From Pandoraea eparura (GTDB taxonomy: Bacteria; Pseudomonadota; Gammaproteobacteria; Burkholderiales; Burkholderiaceae): 64,000 nucleotides of DNA. Of the stretch, positions 35,582 through 46,370 are shown one piece after another; position 1 is the stretch's first letter, and each line of letters opens with the position of its first letter. Location: the NCBI RefSeq assembly GCF_902459725.1, contig NZ_CABPSH010000011.1:1-64000 (forward strand), read 5' to 3'. A program made the position numbers and the translations under genes. The notes under the pieces were generated by a model. It was not told the DNA's origin, made no database searches, and saw only the letters and a list, made by a program, of their open reading frames with translations.

Positions 35582-36247
35582 ATGACGGAGAAGACGTTCC
35601 CAACCACCGACGCCATGCGCCCCTCGGTGGACGCTCAAGACCCCGAGGCCGTGATTGCGGCGACGCGCCATTGGCTGACTCGCGCGGTGATCGGGCTAAA
35701 CCTTTGCCCGTTTGCGAAGGCCGTGCACGTCAAGGACCAGATTCGCTACGTCGTGAGCGCGGCGCGCGATGCACAGGGCGTGCTACTCGATCTCGAACGC
35801 GAGTTGCAGGGGTTGGCGCAGGCCGATCCGCAAGCCGTGGACACGACGTTGCTGATCATGCCGGGCGCGCTGCTCGATTTTCACGAGTACAACGACGCCT
35901 TGTTCTTCGCGCAGCGCATGCTCAAGTCGTTGCGTCTCGAAGGCGAATTGCAGATCGCGAGCTTTCATCCGGACTATCAATTCGAGGGCACGTCCCCGGA
36001 CGACGTGGAGAATTACACGAACCGCTCGCCGTATCCGATATGGCATTTGCTGCGCGAGTCAAGCATCGATCGCGCCGTCGAGGCGTTCCCGGAGGCCGAG
36101 GTGATCTTCGAGCGCAACGAAGCCCTGATGCGGCAGATGGGCGTGGCGGGTTATCACGCGTGGATGGCACAGACGGCGGAGGATGAGGACGGGGCGAACG
36201 ACAATGCGATCGGCGGTGCGGCCGATGATGCTCAAGAGAAGCGCTGA
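35582..36247 (+). CDS. DUF1415 family protein
   Basis: 221 aa from the ATG at 35582; an open frame extends upstream but without family similarity. Core features match DUF1415: HWLTRAVIGLNLCPFAK near residues 29-45, the segment FHPDYQFEG and the motif TNRSPYPIWHLLRE. The C-terminal 30 residues are acidic and probably disordered. Proteins of this family are widespread in proteobacteria and have no established function. It is divergent from the ankyrin-like genes and ends at a terminator at 36286. Confidence 0.88.
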   Translation: MTEKTFPTTDAMRPSVDAQDPEAVIAATRHWLTRAVIGLNLCPFAKAVHVKDQIRYVVSAARDAQGVLLDLERELQGLAQADPQAVDTTLLIMPGALLDFHEYNDALFFAQRMLKSLRLEGELQIASFHPDYQFEGTSPDDVENYTNRSPYPIWHLLRESSIDRAVEAFPEAEVIFERNEALMRQMGVAGYHAWMAQTAEDEDGANDNAIGGAADDAQEKR

Positions 36248-36285
36248 ACGCTGGGGGATGTCTCGATCAATATCCGAACGAGAAA

Positions 36286-36326
36286 AACAAAAAAGCCGCG
36301 CGACAGATTCGGGCGGCTTTTTTGTT
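36286..36326. terminator. Terminator after the DUF1415 gene
   Basis: Stem AACAAAAAAGCCGC (36286-36299) pairs with 36313-36326, with a 13-nt loop. A- and T-runs on the two sides allow use in both directions, including for the minus-strand tRNA. Confidence 0.88.
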
Positions 36327-36377
36327 GACTGCTAAAGACTACGTCTTGCTTGCATGACCAGGGACTGAAGAAGTCGC

Positions 36378-36453
36378 TGGTGCCGGAGAGAGGAATCGAA
36401 CCCCCGACCTTCTCATTACGAATGAGCTGCTCTACCGACTGAGCTACTCCGGC
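36378..36453 (-). tRNA. tRNA-Thr(CGT)
   Basis: 76 nt including an encoded CCA. Acceptor stem GCCGGAG/CTCCGGC; D-arm GCTC-AGTCGGTA-GAGC; anticodon loop TTCGTAA with anticodon CGT (codon ACG); T-arm with GGTTCGATTCC. It closely resembles E. coli thrW. It is transcribed on the same strand as fbp, about 210 bp downstream of that gene. Confidence 0.95.
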
Positions 36454-36665
36454 GCTGCGAAGAAGTGAGATAATAGCAGACTTTGCGCGCTTGTCACTAC
36501 CTTTTCCAAAGATTTTTTACCGTCTCTGCGTAAGTTACGCGTAAATCTTTGAAATTTCAGACATTCCACGCTTTCGTCGTCGCGAAGCTATTTTCCCAAT
36601 CGCACACTCGCGCCATGAGGTCTTCGCAACGACGATCATCCCGCCTTGTTCGGCCTCACTCAGTC

Positions 36666-37679
<1,014 letters not shown>

Positions 37680-37927
37680 GTGGGCCTCCGGGAAAGCAAA
37701 AAAGCGTACCAATTCGAGATGGACGCAATTTTACTCGTAAAGACACACGGCCCCCGCGAAAAATCCTTGGGGGCAGTGCAATATCGGGTTTGGCTGATGC
37801 GCGGCTCAGCGTGATCCGAGGGCGGGCCGAGCACTATCCGAACATCAGAAGGGGCGCCGCACGTGGGTTGCGCGCAATCCACAGGGAATCCGCGCGTTGG
37901 CCGGGCGAGCGCGGATCGATCCGTCGA

Positions 37928-39211
37928 TCAGTCGAGACCGTCGAACAGCGCGTCGTCCGGGCCGATGTGCGACGGCGAACGCCAGGCAGCGTCGCGCATG
38001 CTGTGCTGCACTTGCTTGTCCACGCCGAGCAGAATCGCGAAGATCGCCATGCGCACCGGAATGCCGTTGTCGGTCTGGCGGAAGATCGCCAGGCGCGGAT
38101 CGTGATTCAGGTCGGTCGACAGATCGTTGGCGCCCGGCCGGCTGTCGCGCGGCAGCGGGTGCATGATGATCGTGCGGGCGTCGCAATACTGATTGATCAG
38201 TGCCTCGTTGATCTGGAAGTCCGGCGTGTAGCCCTCGATGGCCTCGTCGGCAAAGCGCTCCTTCTGGATGCGTGTGGCGTAGACCACATCGGCACCCTTC
38301 AGATCGGCCAGCGAGTGGCTCTGCGCGATCACATGGCCGTTCTGCGAGATCTGATCGAGAATGTACGTCGGCATTTCCAGCGACGGCGGCGAGATCAACG
38401 TAAACTTCAGGCCGCGGTACAGCGCGAGCAGCTTGATGAGCGAGTGCACCGTGCGGCCATAGCGCAAGTCGCCGACCATCGCGACGTGGGCGCCGTCGAC
38501 CAACTTGCCCAGACGCGAGAATTCGCGCCCGATCGTGTACAGGTCGAGAATTGCCTGACTTGGGTGCTCGCCTGGGCCGTCGCCGCCGTTGATCACGGGA
38601 ATGTTGGTGGCGCGGGCAAATTCGGCGACCGAGCCCTTTTCGGGGTGACGCACGACGAGCGCGTCGACGTATCCGCTCATCACGCGGCTCGTGTCGTAGA
38701 TCGATTCGCCCTTGGCCATCGACGAGAACGTGAAGCCCGTCGTATCGCACACCGAGCCGCCCAGACGACAGAAGGCCGCGCCGAAGCTCACGCGGGTGCG
38801 CGTGCTGGCTTCGAAGAACAGATTGCCGAGCACCGCGCCTTCGAGCACGCGCGAGATCTTTTGACGGCGCGCAATCGGTTGCATGATATCGGCGACGTGG
38901 AACAGGGCTTCGAGCGAATCGCGCGAGAACTGGTCGACCGAGATGAGATGCGGCTTGCCGTCGAGGCCCATGCGTTCACGCAGCGGTTTGTGTGCGCTTT
39001 GCGTAGATTCGGAGGACGGTGCTTCACGACCGAGGATTTCGCCGACGAATTTCTCCACAATGCTCGGCATCGTGCGATATTCGCTCGAGTCCTCCGGCAG
39101 CAGCCAGGTGTCGAGGGCGCGCCGGCGAACACCGATGCGCTCGGCGAAGCTGTCGCGGGTCATGTTCAGGCGACGCATCGCGTCGCGCAGGAAAGTCTGC
39201 TGTGCACTCAT
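37928..39211 (-). CDS. pyrB: Aspartate carbamoyltransferase with N-terminal helix-turn-helix
   Basis: 427 aa, about 120 longer than a typical catalytic chain of this enzyme. Residues about 105-427 carry the transferase: the carbamoyl-phosphate motif FFEASTRTRVSF, GEHPSQAILDLYT, GDLRYGRTVHSLIKLLALY and HPLPRDSR. It catalyses carbamoyl phosphate plus aspartate to carbamoyl aspartate in pyrimidine synthesis. Residues 1-60 read as a helix-turn-helix (MTRDSFAERIGVRRRALDTW). Such a lead is not part of the classical enzyme and may add DNA binding or regulation; this is inferred. No pyrI partner is adjacent. The start at 39211 has no strong ribosome site. Confidence 0.93.
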   Translation of the reverse strand: MSAQQTFLRDAMRRLNMTRDSFAERIGVRRRALDTWLLPEDSSEYRTMPSIVEKFVGEILGREAPSSESTQSAHKPLRERMGLDGKPHLISVDQFSRDSLEALFHVADIMQPIARRQKISRVLEGAVLGNLFFEASTRTRVSFGAAFCRLGGSVCDTTGFTFSSMAKGESIYDTSRVMSGYVDALVVRHPEKGSVAEFARATNIPVINGGDGPGEHPSQAILDLYTIGREFSRLGKLVDGAHVAMVGDLRYGRTVHSLIKLLALYRGLKFTLISPPSLEMPTYILDQISQNGHVIAQSHSLADLKGADVVYATRIQKERFADEAIEGYTPDFQINEALINQYCDARTIIMHPLPRDSRPGANDLSTDLNHDPRLAIFRQTDNGIPVRMAIFAILLGVDKQVQHSMRDAAWRSPSHIGPDDALFDGLD

Positions 39212-39346
39212 GGTCGGGTCGGCAGGGAGGTGTACGCGATGCGTATAATAGGCGCCGATTCGTTGTTTGTCCAGCAAAAGACGTGCCCCGCGCGGGGCCA
39301 CGCCAGCCGGGCGTTTCCGGCATTTTCGGCGTATTGCCGTCAGGGT

Positions 39347-40267
39347 ATGGAAAACCTTCTCCGCAAGCTAGACCTCACCTCGTTACGCCTTTTCGTGGCC
39401 GTGTGCCAGGAGCGGAGTATGGCGCGTGCCGCCGAGCGCGAATTCATTGCGCCGTCGGCGATCAGCCGGCGCATTGCCGACATCGAGGCGATCGTCGGCC
39501 TCCCGCTCATCCAGCGTCATCAACGCGGCATTACCGTCACGCCGGTCGGCGAGACGGTGCGCCGCTACGCCGAACACATTCTCGGCACCATCGAATCGCT
39601 GGGGGCGGAGTTGTCGCAGTTCCACGAAGGGGCGCGCGGCAGCGTGCGCATGGCGGCGAACCTGTCGGCCATCGTACAGTTTCTGCCGGAAGATCTCGCC
39701 GCGTTCGGTCGCGTGTTTTCCGCCGTGGACGTCGAACTCGACGAACAGCACAGCAACGAAGTGCTCCAGCGCGTGGCCGAGCGGGCGGTGGACGTGGGGA
39801 TCTGCAACGCCGTCGAAGGCATCGAGGCGTTCACGATGGTGCCGTACCGCCGCGACCGGCTCGCCGTGATTCTGCCCGTCGGGCATCCGCTGGCCGCGCG
39901 CACGGGCGAGATTCCGTTCGCCGCTTGCGCGGGCGAGACGCTGGTGGGCCTTCAAGGCAACAGCGCACTCACGCAGTTGCTGCGCCAGCAGGCGAGCGCG
40001 GCGGGAACGCCGTTGCGGATCAAGATTCGCGTGTCCAGTCTCGACGCGTTGTGCCGCATGGCGCATGCGGGTCTCGGCATTGCCATCGCGCCCGAGCAGG
40101 TCGGTCAACTCTACGTGGGCAAGCTCGATGTGGTCGTGCGCCCGCTGACCGACGAATGGGCGCATCGCCAGCTCTGGCTCGTGTTCCCCTCGCGCGAGCA
40201 GTTGAGCGCGACGGCGGCCGCCGTGGTGAATTTCCTCGCTCAAGGGCAGGCGGGATCCGGGCTGTAA
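39347..40267 (+). CDS. LysR-family transcriptional regulator
   Basis: 306 aa from the ATG at 39347, which follows a CAGGGT sequence. The same frame is open for over 500 codons upstream, but that part only mirrors pyrB on the other strand. Helix-turn-helix near residues 9-66 (MARAAEREFIAPSAISRRIA), effector domain from about residue 92. Divergent from pyrB by 135 bp. The target is not evident; pyrB or the MFS transporter at 40759 are candidates. Confidence 0.9.
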   Translation: MENLLRKLDLTSLRLFVAVCQERSMARAAEREFIAPSAISRRIADIEAIVGLPLIQRHQRGITVTPVGETVRRYAEHILGTIESLGAELSQFHEGARGSVRMAANLSAIVQFLPEDLAAFGRVFSAVDVELDEQHSNEVLQRVAERAVDVGICNAVEGIEAFTMVPYRRDRLAVILPVGHPLAARTGEIPFAACAGETLVGLQGNSALTQLLRQQASAAGTPLRIKIRVSSLDALCRMAHAGLGIAIAPEQVGQLYVGKLDVVVRPLTDEWAHRQLWLVFPSREQLSATAAAVVNFLAQGQAGSGL

Positions 40268-40758
40268 CGGAAACTCGCGACGCGCGAAGGCCTTTCATCG
40301 GCTCGTCGGCGGCACACCGGCGGCCCGAGGCGCCCCCGCAACGGCTCACGCCGACGCGCAGGACCGGCGATCCGCCGCGCGCGCCTCACTTCGCAAACGG
40401 TCACGCCGGCCTTGCCAAGACGGCACGGCAGGGCGCAAACCGCGTCGCTATGCTGTCTTCGGGAGCACGGCCCGGCAGCGACGTTCGTTTCGGTGGCTGC
40501 ATTCGGTTCCTGTCCGACGTTCCGGTCATCGTGCGCGGTGCGCGGACTTGATGAATATCGCCATTTTTCGTAGTACGTGGCAAAGCTGACAGGCGCGGTG
40601 TCATTCGTGGCACATTTTCGCCCCCTTGCCTGTCGATTCGTGGTGTATCCGATGCGCCGGCCACGGCTCGTCTGGCGATTGCCTGCCAGCCGGTCGGCCA
40701 GAACGCGTCGGACAATGATCTGTTCGGCCATGACCGAACGGGCCCGGAGACGATTTCC
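40268..40758. other. Gene-free stretch before the MFS gene
   Basis: About 490 bp with no supported gene. A small inverted repeat GTTCGG-N6-CCGAAC (40723-40740) lies just ahead of the MFS ribosome site and could be an operator. Nothing else is recognisable. Confidence 0.4.
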
Positions 40759-42198
40759 ATGCTATCCCCTGACGCTTCAATGCCTTCCATGCCTCGCGCC
40801 GCCCAAGCCCCCGCGGCGGCAACTCGCCTGAGCGCCGGCGATATTTCCGCCCGCCTCGACCGTCTGCCCCCGACACGCACCGTCTGGAAACTGGTGGTGC
40901 TGCTCAGTCTCGGCTTCTTCTTCGAACTCTACGACCTGCTCTACACGGGCTACGTTGCGCCGGGGCTGGTGAAAAGCGGCATCCTGACGCCCACGACGCA
41001 GGGCCTGTTCGGTATGACTGGCGTGGCAAGCTTCATCGCCGCGCTGTTCACCGGGCTGTTCATCGGCACCATCGCCTGCGGCTTTCTCGCCGACCGGTTC
41101 GGCCGCCGCGCCGTGTTCACCGGCTCGCTGCTCTGGTACACGGTGGCCAACGTCATCATGGCGTTCCAGGACACCGCCACGGGCCTCAACTTCTGGCGCT
41201 TCGTGGTGGGCCTCGGCATCGGCGTGGAGCTGGTGACGATCGGCACCTATATCGCCGAACTCGTGCCCAAGCAGATTCGCGGCCGGGCATTCGCGTGCGA
41301 ACAGGCGGTCGGCTTCACTGCGGTGCCGGTCGTTGCGCTGCTCGCCTACTGGCTTGTGCCGCGCGAGTTCCTTGGCCTGGAGGGCTGGCGCTGGGTGGTG
41401 CTCATCGGCGCCCACGGCGCGGTGTTCATCTGGTGGATTCGTCGTGCGCTGCCGGAGAGCCCGCGCTGGCTGGCCCAAAAGGGACGTCTCGACGAGGCGG
41501 ACCGCGTCCTCTGCGAACTGGAAGCGAAGGTCGCCCGCGAATACGGCAAGCCGCTGCCGCTCCCGGGCAAGCCGGAGCAGGTCGTGCCGAAGGGCGCGTT
41601 TCGCGACATGTGGGTGCCGCCATATCGCAAGCGCGCCATCATGATGATTCTGTTCAACATCTTCCAGACGGTCGGCTTCTATGGCTTCGCCAACTGGGTG
41701 CCGACGCTGCTCATCAAACAGGGGATTACCGTGACGACGAGTCTGGCATACGCCAGCGTGATCGCACTGGCCGCCCCCGTGGGTCCGCTGATCGGGCTGT
41801 GGATGGCCGACAAGGTTGAGCGCAAGCACGCGATCGTGTGGACGGCCGGCATCGGTATCGTGTGCGGCATCGCGTTCTCGCAGGTGACGTCGTCGTTCCT
41901 GCTCGTGGCGATGGGCATCGGCCTGACGCTCGCGAACAACATCATGTCTTACAGCTATCACGCGTATCAGACCGAACTGTTCCCCACCGGGATTCGGGCG
42001 CGCGCCGTCGGCTTCGTCTATTCGTGGAGCCGCTTCTCTGCGATCTTCACGGCGTTCCTGATCGCCGCCGCGCTGCGCCATTTCGGGGTGACCGGGGTGT
42101 TCGTGTTCATCTCCTGTGCGATGCTGATCGTCATGCTCGCCATCGGCCTGATGGGCCCGCGCACGCGTGACATCGCGCTGGAGAAGATCTCGCAGTAA
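40759..42198 (+). CDS. MFS transporter, sugar/acid-porter type
   Basis: 479 aa with twelve predicted membrane segments, first at about residue 45. The MFS signature between segments 2 and 3 is [25 protein letters not shown] after segment 6 and the repeated [11 protein letters not shown] mark the metabolite:H+ symporter group. The N-terminal 40 residues are cytoplasmic and Ala/Pro-rich. A GGAG ribosome site precedes the ATG. Substrate unknown. The methyltransferase 57 bp downstream may share its transcript. Confidence 0.9.
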   Translation: MLSPDASMPSMPRAAQAPAAATRLSAGDISARLDRLPPTRTVWKLVVLLSLGFFFELYDLLYTGYVAPGLVKSGILTPTTQGLFGMTGVASFIAALFTGLFIGTIACGFLADRFGRRAVFTGSLLWYTVANVIMAFQDTATGLNFWRFVVGLGIGVELVTIGTYIAELVPKQIRGRAFACEQAVGFTAVPVVALLAYWLVPREFLGLEGWRWVVLIGAHGAVFIWWIRRALPESPRWLAQKGRLDEADRVLCELEAKVAREYGKPLPLPGKPEQVVPKGAFRDMWVPPYRKRAIMMILFNIFQTVGFYGFANWVPTLLIKQGITVTTSLAYASVIALAAPVGPLIGLWMADKVERKHAIVWTAGIGIVCGIAFSQVTSSFLLVAMGIGLTLANNIMSYSYHAYQTELFPTGIRARAVGFVYSWSRFSAIFTAFLIAAALRHFGVTGVFVFISCAMLIVMLAIGLMGPRTRDIALEKISQ

Positions 42199-42255
42199 GG
42201 CATAGCGCCGCGCGCTGACGCAGTCATTCCCCGCTTGCTTCCGGAGTCGCCGATC

Positions 42256-42849
42256 ATGACGGATCTGCAAACAGCAGCGGCCTACGAGGCCAACGCCGTT
42301 CGTTACAACGAGGACTGGCGCAACCAGCCGCCGCCGGACGACATGTACGCATTGCTGGTGCGCCATTTCGTCCCCGGTGGACGCACGATCGATGTGGGCT
42401 GCGGCAACGGACGCGATGCCGCCTGGCTCGCGCAGCAAGGGTTCGACGTGGTGGGCTACGACAGTTCGTCAGCACTGGTCGAGCTGGCGCGTCAATCGTT
42501 TCCGTCGGTGACGTTTCACGTCGGGCACCTCCCGGGACTGGAAGGCGTGACGGCGCAGTTCGATAACGTGGTGTGCGAGACGGTGCTGATGCATCTGCCC
42601 GCGAATGAAGTGCCGCAGGCGGCCGTCCGGCTCTGGGCGCTCGTGCGTCCTGGGGGCGTGCTTTACGTTTCATGGCGCGTCACCGAGGGTGACGATCTTC
42701 GCCATGCAGACGGACGGCTCTATAGTGCCTTCTCGCCCGACGTGGTGCGCGCTGCCCTTCACGGCGGCGTTGCCTTGCACGAGGAAGACGTCACCAGCGC
42801 GAGTTCCGGTAAGCGAGTGTGCCGTCTGGTCGTACGGTGCCCGGCCTGA
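42256..42849 (+). CDS. SAM-dependent methyltransferase, class I
   Basis: 197 aa from the ATG at 42256, preceded by CCGGAG. Motif I is TIDVGCGNGRDAAWLAQQGF, followed by the acidic motif II VVGYDSSS; motif post-I and the LRPGG-like VRPGGVLYVSWR loop are present. Small UbiE/TehB-like methyltransferase fold. It follows the MFS gene and precedes convergent metR. The substrate is not predictable. Confidence 0.87.
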   Translation: MTDLQTAAAYEANAVRYNEDWRNQPPPDDMYALLVRHFVPGGRTIDVGCGNGRDAAWLAQQGFDVVGYDSSSALVELARQSFPSVTFHVGHLPGLEGVTAQFDNVVCETVLMHLPANEVPQAAVRLWALVRPGGVLYVSWRVTEGDDLRHADGRLYSAFSPDVVRAALHGGVALHEEDVTSASSGKRVCRLVVRCPA

Positions 42850-42883
42850 CACCGGGCATGGCGATTGACCGCGCGACGCCGTA

Positions 42884-43807
42884 TCAGAGCAATTCGATTT
42901 CCGCCAGCGTGAGCAGGCTCGTCTCGCGCATGAGCGAGACGAACTCGCCGATATAGGGACGCGTGGTGATCGCCGGCAATGTTGCCGCCCAGAGTTCCGC
43001 GGTGAGCCCTTGCGGCGTGATCGGGCGCGCGCTTACATAGCGTCGCTCGAGATATCCCGACACGGCCCACAGCGGCAGAGCCGCCAGCCCGCGGCGGCTC
43101 GCCACCAGTTGCAGAATCGCCACCGTCAACTCGGTGGTGCGGCGTGTCGGCTCGATCCCTGCGGGACGCAGCACCTGACGCACGATATCGAGCATGTCGT
43201 CGGGCACGGGATAGGTGATGAGCGTTTCGTCACGGAAGTCTACGGCGTCGAGATACGGTTTGCCGGCGAGCGGATGGTCGTTCGCCATGAGCGCCATCAT
43301 CTGGAAACGGAACAGCGGGTGGAAGTCGACCGCCTCGCCTTCCTCACGTTCGGAAATGATCGCCAGATCGGCGCGGTCCTGATGCAACAGCCCGATGGGG
43401 TCGGCATGAAAGCCCGACACGATATCGAGTTCGACTTCCGGCCAGCGTTGCCGGAAGGCATCCATCGCGGGCATCAGCCAATCGAAACACGTGTGGCATT
43501 CGACCGCGATGCGCAGCGTGCCCTGGGTGCCTTGTGCAAGCCGCGTGAGGTCGCGGCCCGCTTCGTCGAGCGCCGGTACGACTTCTTCCGCCAACGCCAG
43601 CAGCCGCTTGCCCGCAGCGGTGAACACCAGCGGCGACGACTTGCGCACGAACAGCGGCAAGCCATAGAAATCTTCCAATGCCTTGATCTGATGCGAGAGC
43701 GCCGACTGCGTCAGGTGCAGCCACAACGCCGCACGCGAAACGCTGCCCGTATCGCGCAGCGCGAGCAACGTCTGCAGATGGCGTAGTTCGATGGGGGTAC
43801 GTTGCAT
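42884..43807 (-). CDS. metR: LysR-family regulator of methionine synthesis
   Basis: 307 aa from the ATG at 43807; the frame runs on upstream, but only opposite metE. Helix-turn-helix residues about 8-66 (SVSRAALWLHLTQSALSHQI). FVRKSSPLVFTAAGKRLLALAEEVVPAL and the effector-domain segment ECHTCFDWLMP are characteristic of MetR. It is divergent from metE with a 135-bp A+T-rich gap, the arrangement in many proteobacteria, where MetR with homocysteine activates metE. I could not place a full MetR box in the gap. Confidence 0.93.
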   Translation of the reverse strand: MQRTPIELRHLQTLLALRDTGSVSRAALWLHLTQSALSHQIKALEDFYGLPLFVRKSSPLVFTAAGKRLLALAEEVVPALDEAGRDLTRLAQGTQGTLRIAVECHTCFDWLMPAMDAFRQRWPEVELDIVSGFHADPIGLLHQDRADLAIISEREEGEAVDFHPLFRFQMMALMANDHPLAGKPYLDAVDFRDETLITYPVPDDMLDIVRQVLRPAGIEPTRRTTELTVAILQLVASRRGLAALPLWAVSGYLERRYVSARPITPQGLTAELWAATLPAITTRPYIGEFVSLMRETSLLTLAEIELL

Positions 43808-43942
43808 GAATAAAATTAATAATAAATGGCAAAAACTTTCGTTTGAATAATACACGGATGGCCCGGATACTGCCAGCCTGGACGGGCATTGCCCGTAGAC
43901 GACGACTTCGCGACATCGCACGCTTCCCGGAAGGACACCCCC

Positions 43943-46249
43943 ATGGCTCAGGCCCACGTACTCGGATTGCCGCGCATCGGCGTACACCGTGAACTCAAAT
44001 TCGCCGTCGAGGCGTTCTGGCGCGGCGAGATGAGCGCCACGGCGTTGCAGGAGACCGGACGGCAGATTCGCGCGGCCAACCGGCGCGCGCAGCGCAAGGC
44101 GGGGCTCGACTGGATCACCGTTGGCGACTTCCATTGGTACGACCACGTGCTCTCGACGCTGGCGCTCGTCGGCGGGCTGCCGGCGCGTTTTGGCCGGGCG
44201 CCCGCAGCGCTGAGCCTCGACGACTACTTCGTCGCTGCGCGGGGCGATGCTGGTCAAAGCGCGATGGAAATGACGAAGTGGTTCGATACGAATTACCACT
44301 ATCTCGTGCCGGAATACTCGCCGCAGACGCGTTTCGGCGAGGGCACCGAGTGGCTGTTCGACGACGTGGCGGAAGCGCTGGCCGAGGGCGGAAGCGTCAA
44401 GCCGGTATTGCTCGGCCCGCTTTCGCTCCTGTACCTGGGCAAAGAGAAGAACGGCCTGGCCGACCGTCTCTCGTTGCTGCCCGACCTGCTCACGCAATAT
44501 GAGCGGGTGTTGGCGCGCCTGAAGACGCAGGGCGTGACATGGGTGCAGATCGACGAGCCGATCCTGGCGCTCGACCTGCCCGAGCCGTGGCGCGACGCCT
44601 TCACGTCTGTGTATCACCGTCTCGTGCCCATCGCCCCATCATTGCTGCTCGCCACGTACTTTGGCGATGTCAGCGAGCACGCGGCGCTGCTGGCGGCGTT
44701 GCCCGTGGCCGGGGTGCATCTCGACGGCGTGTGTGCACCGAAGCAACTCGACACATTCGTCGCGCAGTGGCCGCAACAGAAGGTGCTGTCTGTGGGGGTG
44801 GTCGATAGCCGAAACGTCTGGCGTTGCGATCTGACGAAGGCGAGGGCGCTGCTCGCGCCGTTGGCGGATGCGCTCGGGGAACGGCTGTGGGTGGCGTCGA
44901 GCGGCTCGCTGATGCACTGCCCGGTCGATCTGGCGAGCGAGGGGCGTTTGGACAAGCAAGTGCGCACTTGGCTCGCCTTTGCCGTGCAGAAGCTTGCTGA
45001 AGTAGCGCTGCTGCGCCGCTCGCTGGACGCTGCGGCGTTCGCGAGCGCCGACGTAAGCGCCGCCTTCGTCGCCGATGCCACCGCGCAGGCCGCGCGCCGG
45101 ACGTCGCCGCGCATTCACAACAGCTTGGTGCAAAAGCGTCTGGCGGCGCTCACCGACGCGCACGCGCGCCGTGCGTCCGACTACCCAACGCGTGCCAGCG
45201 CTCAGCGCGCGTGGCTCAAGCTGCCCGTACTGCCGACGACGACCATCGGATCGTTCCCGCAGACGTCGGCGATTCGTCGGGCGCGTGCCGACTTCAAGCG
45301 ACGCGCGCTGTCGCATCTCGATTACCTGGAGACGATGCGTGCGCAGATTCGTCTGGCCGTCGAGCGGCAGGAAGCCTATGGGCTCGACGTGCTCGTGCAC
45401 GGCGAGGCCGAACGTAACGACATGGTCGAGTACTTCGGCGATCTGCTGTGGGGCTTCGTGATCACCGAGCAAGGCTGGGTGCAGAGCTACGGTTCGCGCT
45501 GCGTGAAGCCGCCGGTGATCTATGGCGACGTGTACCTGCCCGAGCCGATGACCGTCACGTGGAGCGCTTACGCGCAGCAACTGACCGACAAGCCGGTCAA
45601 GGGCATGCTGACCGGGCCGGTAACGATGCTGCAATGGTCGTTTGTGCGCGACGACCAGCCGCGCGAACGCACGGCGTTGCAGATTGCGCTGGCGCTGCGC
45701 GAGGAAGTGGCGGCGCTGGAAAAGGCGGGCGTGCGGGTGATTCAGATCGACGAACCTGCGTTGCGTGAGGGGCTGCCGCTGCGCGAGCGCGATTGGCCGT
45801 CGTATCTGGCTTGGGCGGTGCATGCGTATCGCGTGTGCTCGTCGGGCGTGGCCGACGACACGCAGATCCACACGCATATGTGCTATTCGGCATTCCACGA
45901 CATTCTGCCGTCGATTGCGGCGCTCGATGCCGACGTGATCTCCATCGAGACCACGCGCTCCGACATGGAACTGCTTGGCGCCTTCGAAGCCTTCGCGTAT
46001 CCGAACGAGATCGGCCCCGGCGTGTACGACACTCACTCGCCGCGCGTGCCGTCGCAGGCGGAAATGGAGCGTCTGATCGAGGCGGCGCTCGCTCGCATTC
46101 CAGCCGAGCGTCTGTGGATCAATCCCGACTGCGGTCTGAAGACCCGAGACTGGGCGCAGGTCGATAGCGCGTTGACGAATATGGTCGCCGCCGCGAATGC
46201 CGTGCGCAAGCGTCTGTCGGCGGGGCAGCGGCCGGCGCTGGCTGCCTGA
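43943..46249 (+). CDS. metE: Cobalamin-independent methionine synthase
   Basis: 768 aa from the ATG at 43943 with AAGGA before it. It transfers the methyl group of 5-methyltetrahydropteroyl-triglutamate to homocysteine. Two MetE half-domains are visible: [20 protein letters not shown] at the start and [19 protein letters not shown] at the start of the C-terminal barrel. Zinc ligands His645-x-Cys647 (THMCYS) and Cys730 (NPDCGLKTR) keep the 83-residue spacing known from E. coli. Divergent from metR. A strong terminator follows at 46291. No cobalamin riboswitch precedes it. Confidence 0.97.
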   Translation: MAQAHVLGLPRIGVHRELKFAVEAFWRGEMSATALQETGRQIRAANRRAQRKAGLDWITVGDFHWYDHVLSTLALVGGLPARFGRAPAALSLDDYFVAARGDAGQSAMEMTKWFDTNYHYLVPEYSPQTRFGEGTEWLFDDVAEALAEGGSVKPVLLGPLSLLYLGKEKNGLADRLSLLPDLLTQYERVLARLKTQGVTWVQIDEPILALDLPEPWRDAFTSVYHRLVPIAPSLLLATYFGDVSEHAALLAALPVAGVHLDGVCAPKQLDTFVAQWPQQKVLSVGVVDSRNVWRCDLTKARALLAPLADALGERLWVASSGSLMHCPVDLASEGRLDKQVRTWLAFAVQKLAEVALLRRSLDAAAFASADVSAAFVADATAQAARRTSPRIHNSLVQKRLAALTDAHARRASDYPTRASAQRAWLKLPVLPTTTIGSFPQTSAIRRARADFKRRALSHLDYLETMRAQIRLAVERQEAYGLDVLVHGEAERNDMVEYFGDLLWGFVITEQGWVQSYGSRCVKPPVIYGDVYLPEPMTVTWSAYAQQLTDKPVKGMLTGPVTMLQWSFVRDDQPRERTALQIALALREEVAALEKAGVRVIQIDEPALREGLPLRERDWPSYLAWAVHAYRVCSSGVADDTQIHTHMCYSAFHDILPSIAALDADVISIETTRSDMELLGAFEAFAYPNEIGPGVYDTHSPRVPSQAEMERLIEAALARIPAERLWINPDCGLKTRDWAQVDSALTNMVAAANAVRKRLSAGQRPALAA

Positions 46250-46290
46250 CGTCGCCGTCATCTCCTGCATGGGGTATTCCCGACAAAACA

Positions 46291-46326
46291 AAACGCCGCC
46301 GATGCAGGGGCGCATCGGCGGCGTTT
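46291..46326. terminator. Terminator after metE, shared with pepN
   Basis: A 15-bp perfect stem (AAACGCCGCCGATGC, 46291-46305, with 46312-46326) and a 6-nt loop between convergent genes. Confidence 0.88.
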
Positions 46327-46370
46327 CTTGCTTTGCGGGGCCGGTCAGCCCAGGTCAGCTCAGGTCAAGC

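Noticed and set aside
37790-39346. Long open frame continuous with the LysR gene at 39347
   Set aside because: The part before 39347 is the mirror of pyrB and has low-complexity Arg/Ala/Val composition; LysR homology starts exactly at 39347.
43808-43942. MetR box or cobalamin riboswitch upstream of metE
   Set aside because: No full TGAA-N5-TTCA pair is present, and the gap is too short and lacks the B12-box sequence.
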